Part shown: one piece after another, positions 7,129-12,954 of the stretch
How positions within the stretch are numbered: position 1 is the stretch's first letter
Layout: each line of letters starts with the position of its first letter
Assembly: GCA_041172365.1 (NCBI GenBank)
Contig: JBEDKD010000124.1
Location: 1 to 13,070, forward strand
DNA length: 13,070 nt
DNA from: JBEDKD01 sp041172365
Lineage (GTDB): Bacteria; Cyanobacteriota; Cyanobacteriia; Cyanobacteriales; Microcoleaceae
Direction of reading: 5' to 3'
The notes under the pieces: model-generated
Seen by the model: only the letters and a program-made list of their open reading frames with translations
The model's database searches: none
What the model was told of the DNA's origin: nothing
Program-made: the position numbers and the translations under genes

Positions 7129-7881
7129 TTAATAAATCCATTGTCCTATATCTAACAGTTCACGTTGTTGCCACAGCATCCAAACTCCGGTAATTCCCAT
7201 GAGAATAAAGACTAATTGGCGAAATTGTTGCTCGTTCATTTTGGCTAAAAAATGTTGACCGATCCAATTCGCGGGAAATGACACGATGCCAATTAATAAG
7301 CCATACATCAAAAACTTGGGTGTAAACATACCCAAGGATATATAAGAAATGATTTTGGCAATATGGATGATCACAACGTTAGAGGATTTTGTCGCCACCA
7401 TTGTTTCTTTGACTAAGCCATAATTGAGATAAAAGGGATTCGTTATGGGTCCGGTACTACCAATTAATCCCGATGAAAAGGCATGGAAAAAACCGATGGG
7501 TAAAAAATACCAAATATTCATGTTAAATGTGCGTTCTTTTTTCCCAAATCGGAAGCTCCAAACTGTTATGATCAGAAATAATCCAATGATTAATTCTAGC
7601 CATTCTAAATCTATTTGCGTAATTGTATAGGCCCCCAGTACCGCACCCACGATCGCGCCCGGAATATACCATGCTGTCACTTTCCAATCAATAAATTGCC
7701 AGAAACACCAAGTTCTCTGGGAGTTTCCCATCAACATCCCAACCGTGATCACAGGAGCGATCGCGGTTGGACCTAATAGCATATTGACAAGGGGAATCAA
7801 AATCATGGGACTACCGCCACCAGCTAGGGTGCTGATAAACCAAGCAACAAAACTGGCTAAACTGAGGATAATTATAGTCAT
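7129..7881 (-). CDS. TauE/SafE-family membrane permease
   Basis: A 250-residue, highly hydrophobic protein with about eight predicted membrane segments. The two halves each carry a Gly/Pro-rich re-entrant-like motif: STLAGGGSPMILIPLVNMLL (17-36) and FSSGLIGSTGPITNPF (135-150). These are the duplicated signatures of the TauE/SafE (DUF81) family, proposed exporters of sulfite, sulfoacetate or related anions. The substrate here is not shown by sequence or context. Length is normal for the family. ATG at 7881 is the first start in frame; only a weak purine stretch precedes it. No sulfur or taurine genes are nearby, and the gene stands alone between a repeat island and tRNA-Ala. Confidence 0.88.
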   Translation of the reverse strand: MTIIILSLASFVAWFISTLAGGGSPMILIPLVNMLLGPTAIAPVITVGMLMGNSQRTWCFWQFIDWKVTAWYIPGAIVGAVLGAYTITQIDLEWLELIIGLFLIITVWSFRFGKKERTFNMNIWYFLPIGFFHAFSSGLIGSTGPITNPFYLNYGLVKETMVATKSSNVVIIHIAKIISYISLGMFTPKFLMYGLLIGIVSFPANWIGQHFLAKMNEQQFRQLVFILMGITGVWMLWQQRELLDIGQWIY

Positions 7882-7986
7882 TCGTGAAGCTTTAAATTTC
7901 GTAACATTCCCATTGTCTCATTTTTTCTCGATTAATGTGATAGTGGTGCATCGCGGGGGTATTAAATTTTACGGGCTTTCTGTAAC

Positions 7987-8065
7987 AGACATTTCCCCAA
8001 AATACTGTAGGGTAGGCATCCTGTCTGGCCTTTGACGTGATGTTTACCAGATTTCTCACTGCTAT
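7987..8065. repeat. dispersed repeat, copy 1 (partner at 11732)
   Basis: This 79-bp segment is closely similar to 11732-11809, with the central block CTGTAGGGTAGGCATC identical. Both start AGACAT and end in GCTAT. In translation it yields CRVGIL-type peptides that are not genes. It lies about 105 bp upstream of the permease start and could separate it from its promoter. Confidence 0.75.
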
Positions 8066-8085
8066 CAATCCTTGACAATCCCATA

Positions 8086-8247
8086 CTAATTCACGCGCAA
8101 AAGAGGGAAGAAAGCACCTTTGGCCAGTCCTGGTTCGTGAAAATGGGGCATTCTATCACGCGATCGCGCCATATTCACCCGTAAATATCCCTCCCATAAG
8201 TCGGCATCAAAGGATACTATCGTTTTCGGATCAGGAAAAAACCACAG
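8086..8247 (-). other. gene-like open frame of 53 codons without a good start (possible gene remnant)
   Basis: On the minus strand, from after a TGA (8250-8248) to a TAG (8088-8086), the frame reads in part DADLWEGYLRVNMARSRDRM, followed by PHFHEPGLAKGAFFPLLRVN. The composition looks protein-like and it contains a GCGATCGC site. The only starts are GTG 8178 and ATG 8172, which leave 28 to 30 residues. I do not recognise the family. It may be the tail of a decayed gene located just downstream of tRNA-Ala, or chance. Confidence 0.25.
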
Positions 8248-8263
8248 TCAGGATGCAAAATTA

Positions 8264-8336
8264 TGGAGCTAAGCGGACTCGAACCGCTGACCCCCTCAAT
8301 GCCATTGAGGTGCTCTACCAACTGAGCTATAGCCCC
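8264..8336 (-). tRNA. trnA: tRNA-Ala (anticodon GGC)
   Basis: The 73-nt gene folds as a complete cloverleaf. The acceptor stem GGGGCTA/TAGCTCC has the G3:U70 pair that marks alanine tRNAs. The D-arm is AGCTCAGTTGGTAGAGC, the anticodon stem CCTCA/TGAGG encloses ATGGCAT (anticodon GGC, reading GCC), and the T-arm holds GTTCGAGTC. The discriminator is A73 and the CCA end is not encoded. Confidence 0.97.
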
Positions 8337-8352
8337 GCTCACACAATTTACA

Positions 8353-8381
8353 AATGTACCTTATGTTTGTACGTTTGTCAA
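8353..8381 (-). promoter_or_regulatory. promoter of tRNA-Ala
   Basis: On the minus strand TTGACA (8381-8376) and TACATT (8358-8353) are exactly 17 bp apart. The predicted start is about 9 nt before the mature tRNA 5' end. This is the best sigma-70-type promoter in the window. Confidence 0.75.
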
Positions 8382-8500
8382 TAGGTTTCGCCAATTTTTT
8401 TTTCCTTGAATCCCACTCCATATTTTTGATTTTTGATTACCAAAGGAGCGCGATCCCAAAAGGACTTGAACCCGATGAACAAAAAAAGAAAAGAGAGCCA

Positions 8501-8638
8501 GTTGACACAGACTCACAGCCCATGTCAACTTTCCCATTGCCCAAAAATTGCAGAAATGTTAAAACAGAGTCAAGAAGTTAAATCAGCTCGGCCACTCATC
8601 AAGCCCCCTGCATCAGGGGCCAAGAGTGGCTTTTTTTT
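8501..8638 (+). ncRNA. candidate small RNA ending in a strong plus-strand terminator
   Basis: Two minus-strand genes (tRNA-Ala and cyAbrB) flank a terminator that works only on the plus strand, so a plus-strand transcript should end here. Upstream, GTTGACA (8501-8507) and TGTCAAC (8523-8529) form a perfect 7-bp stem with a 15-nt loop. An unpaired stretch of about 60 nt then leads to the terminator. The 5' end is a guess: no convincing promoter is visible. The frames across this span run through the terminator and do not look like proteins. Confidence 0.3.
8591..8638 (+). terminator. two-step intrinsic terminator with T8 tract
   Basis: The outer stem GCCACTC (8591-8597) pairs with GAGTGGC (8624-8630). 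The inner stem GCCCC (8603-8607) pairs with GGGGC (8616-8620). Eight T residues follow (8631-8638). Read on the minus strand it has no T-tract, so it is not a typical terminator for cyAbrB, whose stop is at 8666. Confidence 0.8.
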
Positions 8639-8665
8639 GCCGTGAAGGGTGCCTTAGCCCCAGAT

Positions 8666-9058
8666 TTACTCTTCATCCTCATCATCCTGTTCAATTTGAC
8701 GCAGATGAATGTGTTTACGTCCGAGAGAGATTTCAAATTCATCTCCGGCTTGCAGATCCATTTGTTTAGTGTAGGCAGCACCAATGAGTAAATTACCGTT
8801 AGATTGGACACTAATGCGATAACTCGCGGAACGTCCACCCCGGCCAGTACCCGTTGGTTTACCATCAAGTTGAATTCCCTCTGCATCAATTAGAGCATTG
8901 AGGAATTTCATCATATTCACGCGTTCGACACCATTTTTGGTAACGGTGTAGTAACCACATTCTCTTGCTTTCTCTTCTTTGCTGAGGTGATCTAGCTCTT
9001 TGACTTTACGGACTAGAGCTTCACCTTCTAGGGTTTCGATACCTTTTTTTTTCGCCAT
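8666..9058 (-). CDS. cyanobacterial AbrB-like transcriptional regulator (cyAbrB)
   Basis: A 130-residue DNA-binding protein. Unlike AbrB of Bacillus, the SpoVT/AbrB-type beta fold lies at the C-terminus (about 80-121, YRISVQSNGNLLIGAAYTKQ then GDEFEISLGRKHIHL). It follows a conserved cyanobacterial N-terminal region with GYYTVTKNG (35-43), and the tail is acidic (DDEDEE). Family members act as global regulators of carbon/nitrogen balance, hydrogenase or superoxide dismutase genes. From memory the N-terminus looks more like the cyAbrB1/CalA clade than cyAbrB2, but I am not sure. ATG 9058 is clear. Codons 3-5 are a run of nine A, a potential slippage site. A palindromic AACAG-TCAAC-CTGTT lies about 25-40 bp upstream and may be an operator. 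The gene is single, between a tRNA and a pseudogene. Confidence 0.9.
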   Translation of the reverse strand: MAKKKGIETLEGEALVRKVKELDHLSKEEKARECGYYTVTKNGVERVNMMKFLNALIDAEGIQLDGKPTGTGRGGRSASYRISVQSNGNLLIGAAYTKQMDLQAGDEFEISLGRKHIHLRQIEQDDEDEE

Positions 9059-9313
9059 TTACTTAATCCTGATCGATTGTACAACAGGTTGACTGTTTTT
9101 CTCTAGGGTTTCCTAGGTTTAACCGAGAAACTTTCGTTTCTTAGCTTTCTAATCAAACTATATTACACGATCAACTTGATAATCGAACAAGTTCACTAAT
9201 TTTTTCATAAATTTTCTTCTTCTTCGAGTGTCGTCTTTGTCTCTTACCCCTCTTAAGTGTGTCAGGTAAGCTGTCAAGTAGGGAAATTTTTAGACAATGG
9301 GATAAACTCACGA
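9059..9313. promoter_or_regulatory. upstream region of cyAbrB, divergent from the Rrf2 pseudogene
   Basis: It carries the palindrome AACAG-N5-CTGTT (about 9082-9096), a hairpin GAAAC-TTTC-GTTTC (about 9126-9139) and, on the minus strand, TGTAATAT near 9160 as a possible extended -10. The cyAbrB leader would then be about 90-100 nt. No gene is seen here. Confidence 0.35.
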
Positions 9314-9718
9314 ATGAAGTTAAGGACTCGTGAACACTATAGTGTCAAGCTTTTATGGGTTCTCACCTTACAACCCGGATATGGACTGACTTCTGAAGGA
9401 CCGATCGCGCCACGTCAGGAATTAGCACCTCCTTAGTAGAAAAAACTCTTAATTGAGATGCGTTGCGCGGGTTAGTCCATTCGATTCCAGATTGACAAGG
9501 TAGGGTATCAATTAGCGCGATCGTCGGAGAAAATCTCTGTCAGATAAATTTGAGAGGCTCTGGGTGAAACCTTTGAACCATTATCTTCTTAGGCAGCCGA
9601 TGTAAGACAGGCTCAAGACTGGGTAACATTTCTTCTATGGAACCATTTACAGAAAAAGTTGACATGGGCCCTTTATCCTATTTCCCTTGAATACTTATAT
9701 AATCATGTCCACAGTTGA
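9314..9718 (+). pseudogene. Rrf2-family transcriptional regulator, full-length pseudogene with six internal stops
   Basis: From ATG 9314 one reading frame, never shifted, gives MKLRTREHYSVKLLWVLTLQ, PGYG, then IAPRQELAPP and two stops (TAG 9434, TAG 9437). It continues KKLLIEMRCAG, TAG 9473, SIR, GYQLARSSEKISV, TAA 9545, TGA 9551, EALGETFEPL, TAG 9590 and RQAQDWVTFLLWNHLQKKL, then ALYPISLEYLY, ending at TGA 9716. This follows the cyanobacterial Rrf2 pattern from memory (MKL-TR-HYSVK, PYLEKLLIEMRRAGLV, GGYQLAR, EAVGETIEPL, DWVTF-LW-L, LY-ISL-DLYYD). Intact members are winged-helix regulators of Fe-S, cysteine or redox genes. The two stops at 9434 and 9437 replace the Tyr-Leu of PYLEKLL. A terminator-like hairpin follows directly. 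It is not translated as a whole. Confidence 0.85.
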
Positions 9719-9719
9719 C

Positions 9720-9755
9720 AAGGGGCACAAGGGAGAGAAACCCCTTTTGTTGTTT
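9720..9755 (+). terminator. probable old terminator of the Rrf2 pseudogene
   Basis: AAGGGG (9720-9725) pairs with CCCCTT (9741-9746) around a 15-nt loop and runs into TTGTTGTTT. It begins 2 bp after the pseudogene stop. If active it also insulates cbiB from upstream transcription. Confidence 0.4.
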
Positions 9756-9810
9756 AAGGTTTTTCCGAGTGTATCAAGGAGCGGGTACTTAAGTAAGAGT
9801 GGAGGCTTTT

Positions 9811-10914
9811 ATGGAGTTTCCCCATTCGTTTATTTCAGGAAATATCGGTTTAATGATTCAGACTTATCATGTTGTCATTGTATTGGTGATTAGTGCCGCG
9901 ATTGATTATCTGATTGGGGACCCTTGGGGATGGCCACATCCCGTTCAGGCAATGGGTTGGGCGATTCGTCATCTTTCCCAATTTATCTTAAATTCCCTAC
10001 ATAGTCCCCAGGGTGATCAACCAGTTGTAGCTGTGCGAGTGGGGGGGATATTCCTGGGGATCGTCCTTATTTTTGGCAGTGGAACCTTATCTTGGTTACT
10101 AATCAAAGCTACTAACTGGGTACATCCTCTTTTGGGGATGATTATCGAAAGTATCCTCTTAGCAAGCTGTTTCGCGCTGCGTAGTTTAAGAGATGCCGCC
10201 AGAGATGTGTTACATCCTTTTCAAGAAGGAGATTTTATCAAGGCGCGGCAATCCTTAAGTCTTTATGTTGGTAGGGATACAGATAATTTATCGGAGTCTG
10301 ATATTTTAAGAGCTATCTTAGAGACCGTCACGGAAAATGCCACAGATGGAGTAATGGCGCCTCTATTTTATGCCATGTTTGGGGCAACTTTATCTTTATC
10401 CTTCGATATATTAGGGTTTCTTAATGATGGTACGGTTCCTAATGGGTTCTCTCTCTCTTTAATGGTTCCCTTCTGTATCGCGTATAAAGCATCTAGTACC
10501 CTAGACTCAATGGTTGGTTATAAAGAACTTCCCTATCTTTATCTAGGTTGGTTTAGTGCCAAATTAGAAGATATACTGACGTGGGTTCCCTGTCGTCTCA
10601 CAGTCATTACATTAGCTTGCTTATCACGTCAACCCCTCTATGTTTGGCAAATCTGTCAACGAGACGCGGTAAAAGATCCCAGTCCTAATTCCGGTTGGAG
10701 TGAGTGTGCCTACTGCGCTGTCTTAGGGGTACAACTAGGAGGTATAAACTATTATCGAGGAGTAATTAAGGAAAAACCACTTTTAGGAGAACCTCTCCAT
10801 CCCATTACCCCAGAAGTGATTGAGAAAGCTTTGCAACTGACACGCGCTTGTTTTTTGATTTGGTTAGGATTATTTGTAATGATGAGTCTCTTATTAGAGC
10901 TCATTCGTTCTTAA
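9811..10914 (+). CDS. cbiB: adenosylcobinamide-phosphate synthase CbiB/CobD
   Basis: This integral membrane enzyme attaches the aminopropanol(-phosphate) arm to adenosylcobyric acid in cobalamin (or pseudocobalamin) synthesis. The 367-residue product has about four to five membrane segments and the family motifs: DYLIGDPWGWPHPV (32-45), YVGRDTDNLSESD (152-164), ETVTENATDGVMAPLFY (171-187), YKASSTLDSMVGYK (225-238) and PSPNSGWSE (290-298). GGAGG (9801-9805) sits 5 nt before ATG 9811, which decides the start. GTG 9799 would extend it by four residues and ATG 9853 would remove fourteen. No cobalamin riboswitch box is seen upstream. A 10-bp palindrome, TACTTAAGTA (9786-9795), lies just before the ribosome binding site. 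pyrR follows after 19 bp, so the two are probably co-transcribed. Confidence 0.95.
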   Translation: MEFPHSFISGNIGLMIQTYHVVIVLVISAAIDYLIGDPWGWPHPVQAMGWAIRHLSQFILNSLHSPQGDQPVVAVRVGGIFLGIVLIFGSGTLSWLLIKATNWVHPLLGMIIESILLASCFALRSLRDAARDVLHPFQEGDFIKARQSLSLYVGRDTDNLSESDILRAILETVTENATDGVMAPLFYAMFGATLSLSFDILGFLNDGTVPNGFSLSLMVPFCIAYKASSTLDSMVGYKELPYLYLGWFSAKLEDILTWVPCRLTVITLACLSRQPLYVWQICQRDAVKDPSPNSGWSECAYCAVLGVQLGGINYYRGVIKEKPLLGEPLHPITPEVIEKALQLTRACFLIWLGLFVMMSLLLELIRS

Positions 10915-10933
10915 CTATAGGTAGGCAAAAATT

Positions 10934-11473
10934 ATGAGTCGAATTATAGAAATCTTATCAGCGGATGAAGTGCGCCGAACGATTACTCGTTTAGCGTCTC
11001 AAGTGGTAGAAAAATCGGATAATCTTCAGGAATTAGGGCTTTTGGGCATTCATACTAGAGGGGTTCCCTTAGCGAAAATGTTAGCCCATCAGATTGAAAT
11101 GTTGGAACAGGTAAAAGTACCTGTGGGATCACTTGATATTACGTTTTATCGGGATGACTTGGATCAGATCGCGACTCGGATGCCGGAAAAAACCGATATT
11201 CCTTTCGATATGACGGGCAAAAAAGTGGTTTTGGTGGATGATGTGATTTATAAGGGGCGCACCATCCGTGCCGCGCTCAACGCGATCCATGAATATGGCC
11301 GCCCGGAAGCGATTTGGTTAGTGGTATTGGTCGATCGCGGCCATCGTCAATTACCCATTCATCCTGATTTTACGGGTAAAAAGTTACCTACGGCGAAGGA
11401 GGAACAGGTAAAAGTCTATCTTAATGAGCTTGATGGGCGCGATCGGGTGGAATTAATTAAGCACGGAATTTAG
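10934..11473 (+). CDS. pyrR: PyrR: bifunctional pyrimidine operon regulator / uracil phosphoribosyltransferase
   Basis: A 179-residue cytosolic type I phosphoribosyltransferase, the normal length for PyrR. The PRPP-binding loop VVLVDDVIYKGRTIRAAL (98-115) is intact. GIHTRGVPLA (38-47), SLDITFYRDDL (66-76) and LVDRGHRQLPI (132-142) are PyrR signatures that distinguish it from Upp. PyrR makes UMP from uracil and PRPP; in Gram-positives it also binds pyr mRNA. The RNA-binding role is less certain in cyanobacteria, and no pyr attenuator or other pyr gene is seen here. It lies 19 bp after cbiB, without a strong ribosome binding site of its own, so coupling to cbiB transcription is likely. Confidence 0.95.
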   Translation: MSRIIEILSADEVRRTITRLASQVVEKSDNLQELGLLGIHTRGVPLAKMLAHQIEMLEQVKVPVGSLDITFYRDDLDQIATRMPEKTDIPFDMTGKKVVLVDDVIYKGRTIRAALNAIHEYGRPEAIWLVVLVDRGHRQLPIHPDFTGKKLPTAKEEQVKVYLNELDGRDRVELIKHGI

Positions 11474-11492
11474 AAGAGATTCCTAGCCTCCC

Positions 11493-11618
11493 TTGACAAA
11501 CATCCCGTCATTCTCCATCTTTCTGACGGTGGGGATGGGGCTCGCGACTTACCTACTTGTGTATCTTTACCCGATCGCGCTTTTTTTTATCTGCACGATT
11601 ACCCGTAATCATTGTTGA
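11493..11618 (+). CDS. possible small hydrophobic membrane peptide (41 codons, TTG start)
   Basis: The frame reads TNIPSFSIFLTVGMGLATYL, followed by LVYLYPIALFFICTITRNHC. That is one strong transmembrane segment with a short basic tail. Starts are TTG 11493, GTG 11529 or ATG 11535, none with a clear ribosome binding site. The T8 tract falls inside it. A second frame just beyond encodes the hydrophobic stretch VIIVDVLLDAMILLANAIG up to a TGA at 11661. A frameshifted remnant of a membrane protein is therefore possible. No family recognised. Confidence 0.2.
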   Translation: MTNIPSFSIFLTVGMGLATYLLVYLYPIALFFICTITRNHC

Positions 11619-11731
11619 TGTGCTGTTAGACGCGATGATTCTGCTGGCAAACGCGATCGGGTGACACTTGATCAAGAAAAATGATCAAGAAAAATGAGAT
11701 GTTCTTCTCAAGATAATCCTAGGGGCAAAAT

Positions 11732-11809
11732 AGACATCTCCAAAAACTACTGTAGGGTAGGCATCTTGCCTGCCATTGATCTAATTTTGAGGAGATTTCT
11801 AATTGCTAT
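11732..11809. repeat. dispersed repeat, copy 2 (partner at 7987)
   Basis: This 78-bp segment matches 7987-8065 in the same orientation, with CTGTAGGGTAGGCATC identical and the flanks diverged. It encloses the small imperfect hairpin GGCATCTTGCC. Confidence 0.75.
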
Positions 11810-11823
11810 ATACCATTTTAAAA

Positions 11824-11895
11824 TGAGAGGTAAATGTCGAAGGGGCATTAGGCCCCTCACAGGCTCAAAGGCCGTAGTAGAAGTTTCACCTCTCA
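11824..11895 (+). other. multi-stem foldable element upstream of the nuclease gene
   Basis: TGAGAGGT (11824-11831) pairs with ACCTCTCA (11888-11895). Inside are AGGGGC-ATTAG-GCCCCT (11841-11857) and a smaller GGC/GCC hairpin (about 11862-11873). The closed multiloop ends 76 bp before the nuclease start. It could be a structured mRNA leader or another small repeat; nothing links it to a known riboswitch class. Confidence 0.35.
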
Positions 11896-11971
11896 AATAG
11901 AAACACTATATTTGGGGTATTATAGGTCAAATTACCCTATCATTCATAGTGAGATTTTTCGGAGGTAGTCA

Positions 11972-12763
11972 GTGGAGAAAACCTGGGAAGAAGCCATAAA
12001 GAAAGTGCTCGCGGAGTCCTCGACACCGCTACACTACAAAGACATTTCCGAACAAATATTATCTCGTGGCTACTACGAAACTGACGGGGCGACCCCTGGG
12101 GCAACCGTAAATGCCAAACTTACATCGTCGATCAAGGAGTTGGGCGAGAAATCGCCATTTATGCGCGTTGGGAAAGGCATATTTACGCTCAAAAATTCAC
12201 CCCTAGCATCATCAAAAGTGCTTCTGGAATTTGCCGAATCGGATATGGAGTTATCCGACTCAATCATTCATTCTTTTGGTATGTACTGGCAACGAGACCT
12301 TGTTGTGTGGCATAACGATCCGAAAGTGTATGGCAAGCAACAAGCCCTTTCCAAACCTGTCGATTTTGGAAAACAGAAAGGCATTTACATTCTCTATGAT
12401 CACCATACCGTTGTGTATGTCGGGCGATCCATTGAGCGCCCCCTAGGTAAACGCCTGTTTGAACACACCATTGATCGCTTAGGTGGTCGCTGGAATCGTT
12501 TTTCATGGTTTGGTTTACTTGACGTAACTGAAGAGGGCAGCCTTAAAGAAACTACCCCAAATATATCGTTTGCCAGCCTCGTTGCAACACTCGAAGCACT
12601 ACTAATAGAGGCTCTTGAGCCACCACAAAACAGAAAGCGCGGGGATGGTTTTTCTGCTATCGAATATATTCAGCACACTGATCCTGAATTGAAGGAAATG
12701 GAGATTCAAAATACACTTCGATCCATTGAGCGAAAAATGCGGGGGGTTCGTGAAGGAATCTAA
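11972..12763 (+). CDS. HARE-HTH domain / GIY-YIG nuclease fusion protein
   Basis: A 263-residue two-domain protein. Residues 4-73 (TWEEAIKKVLAESSTPLHYK, GYYETDGATPGATVNAKL, FMRVGKGIFTL) form a HARE-HTH winged-helix domain, a DNA-binding module found in restriction enzymes, HB1 and ASXL proteins. Residues about 136-222 are a GIY-YIG nuclease: GIY (137-139), YVGR (149-152), R161, and E208 in LEALLIEALEPPQN with the terminal Asn. The key residues look intact, so single- or double-strand DNA cleavage is plausible. A GTG start at 11972 is set by GGAGG (11961-11965) with 6-nt spacing. Its stop overlaps the convergent hicB remnant. No methyltransferase is in the window. A restriction or phage-defence role is inference; DNA repair or an orphan selfish nuclease are alternatives. 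Confidence 0.85.
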   Translation: MEKTWEEAIKKVLAESSTPLHYKDISEQILSRGYYETDGATPGATVNAKLTSSIKELGEKSPFMRVGKGIFTLKNSPLASSKVLLEFAESDMELSDSIIHSFGMYWQRDLVVWHNDPKVYGKQQALSKPVDFGKQKGIYILYDHHTVVYVGRSIERPLGKRLFEHTIDRLGGRWNRFSWFGLLDVTEEGSLKETTPNISFASLVATLEALLIEALEPPQNRKRGDGFSAIEYIQHTDPELKEMEIQNTLRSIERKMRGVREGI

Positions 12764-12954
12764 CAAGTCGCTCCTGGGGACTCTGGCAGGGGCTTACCCA
12801 TTTTCTCATAGCCATACACCAAATCTTCTAAAACTTGTTTCGCGTTCTCAAGTGCTTCTTCATAGCTTTCACCGTGTGTCCGAGCGTATTTCCCCCACTC
12901 AGGCAAACTCGCGATATAGGCCTGATCCACCTCAGACCACTGAATTAAAATACT
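12760..12954 (-). pseudogene. hicB: hicB-type antitoxin, 5' end removed by an insertion sequence
   Basis: On the minus strand the frame reads ILIQ, WSEVDQAYIASLPEWGKYAR, THGESYEEALENAKQVLEDL and ends PESPGATC, then TAG (12762-12760). This is the HicB fold, whose partner toxin HicA cleaves mRNA. HicB normally starts only a few residues before ILIQW. Here codon AGT (12954-12952) is the last native one and IS-like sequence follows, with no in-frame ATG, GTG or TTG ahead. The first start is GTG 12930, which would lose beta strand 1. The stop overlaps the convergent nuclease stop (CTAA, 12760-12763). No hicA is present in the window; it may lie beyond the insertion. Confidence 0.75.

Larger units (their letters stand above)
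11474..11971. other. 498-bp intergenic region between pyrR and the nuclease gene
   Basis: It holds a weak hydrophobic small ORF (11493-11618), a T8 tract after GATCGCGC (about 11573-11588) that may help end the pyrR transcript, a 13-bp tandem repeat (TGATCAAGAAAAA twice, 11669-11694), dispersed repeat copy 2 (11732-11809) and a foldable element (11824-11895). No confident gene is seen. Confidence 0.6.

Noticed and set aside
8450..8480. tRNA-like T-arm (complement GGGTTCAAGTCC) upstream of tRNA-Ala
   Set aside because: The T-stem pairs at only three of five positions and no anticodon or D-arm is found, so it is not a tRNA and is too short to call a remnant.
8433..8645. Plus-strand open frame of about 70 codons before the cyAbrB stop
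   Set aside because: It reads straight through the two-step terminator hairpin and T8 tract and has low-complexity Lys-rich sequence; a transcript ending there is more likely a small RNA.
9560..9600. TPP-riboswitch-like string CCTTTGAACC
   Set aside because: Other THI-box elements are missing, no thiamine gene follows, and the bases are explained by the Rrf2 codons for TFEP.
9659..9703. TTGACA (9659) and perfect TATAAT (9698) as a cbiB promoter
   Set aside because: They are 33 bp apart, lie within the Rrf2 coding remnant, and a terminator-like hairpin follows, so they do not form a standard promoter.
9719..9798. Cobalamin riboswitch before cbiB
   Set aside because: No B12-box sequence or suitable multi-stem fold is seen in the short leader.
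9705..9893. Plus-strand frame starting at ATG 9705 and overlapping the cbiB start
   Set aside because: It runs out of frame through the end of the Rrf2 pseudogene, the terminator hairpin and the cbiB 5' end, with no family resemblance.
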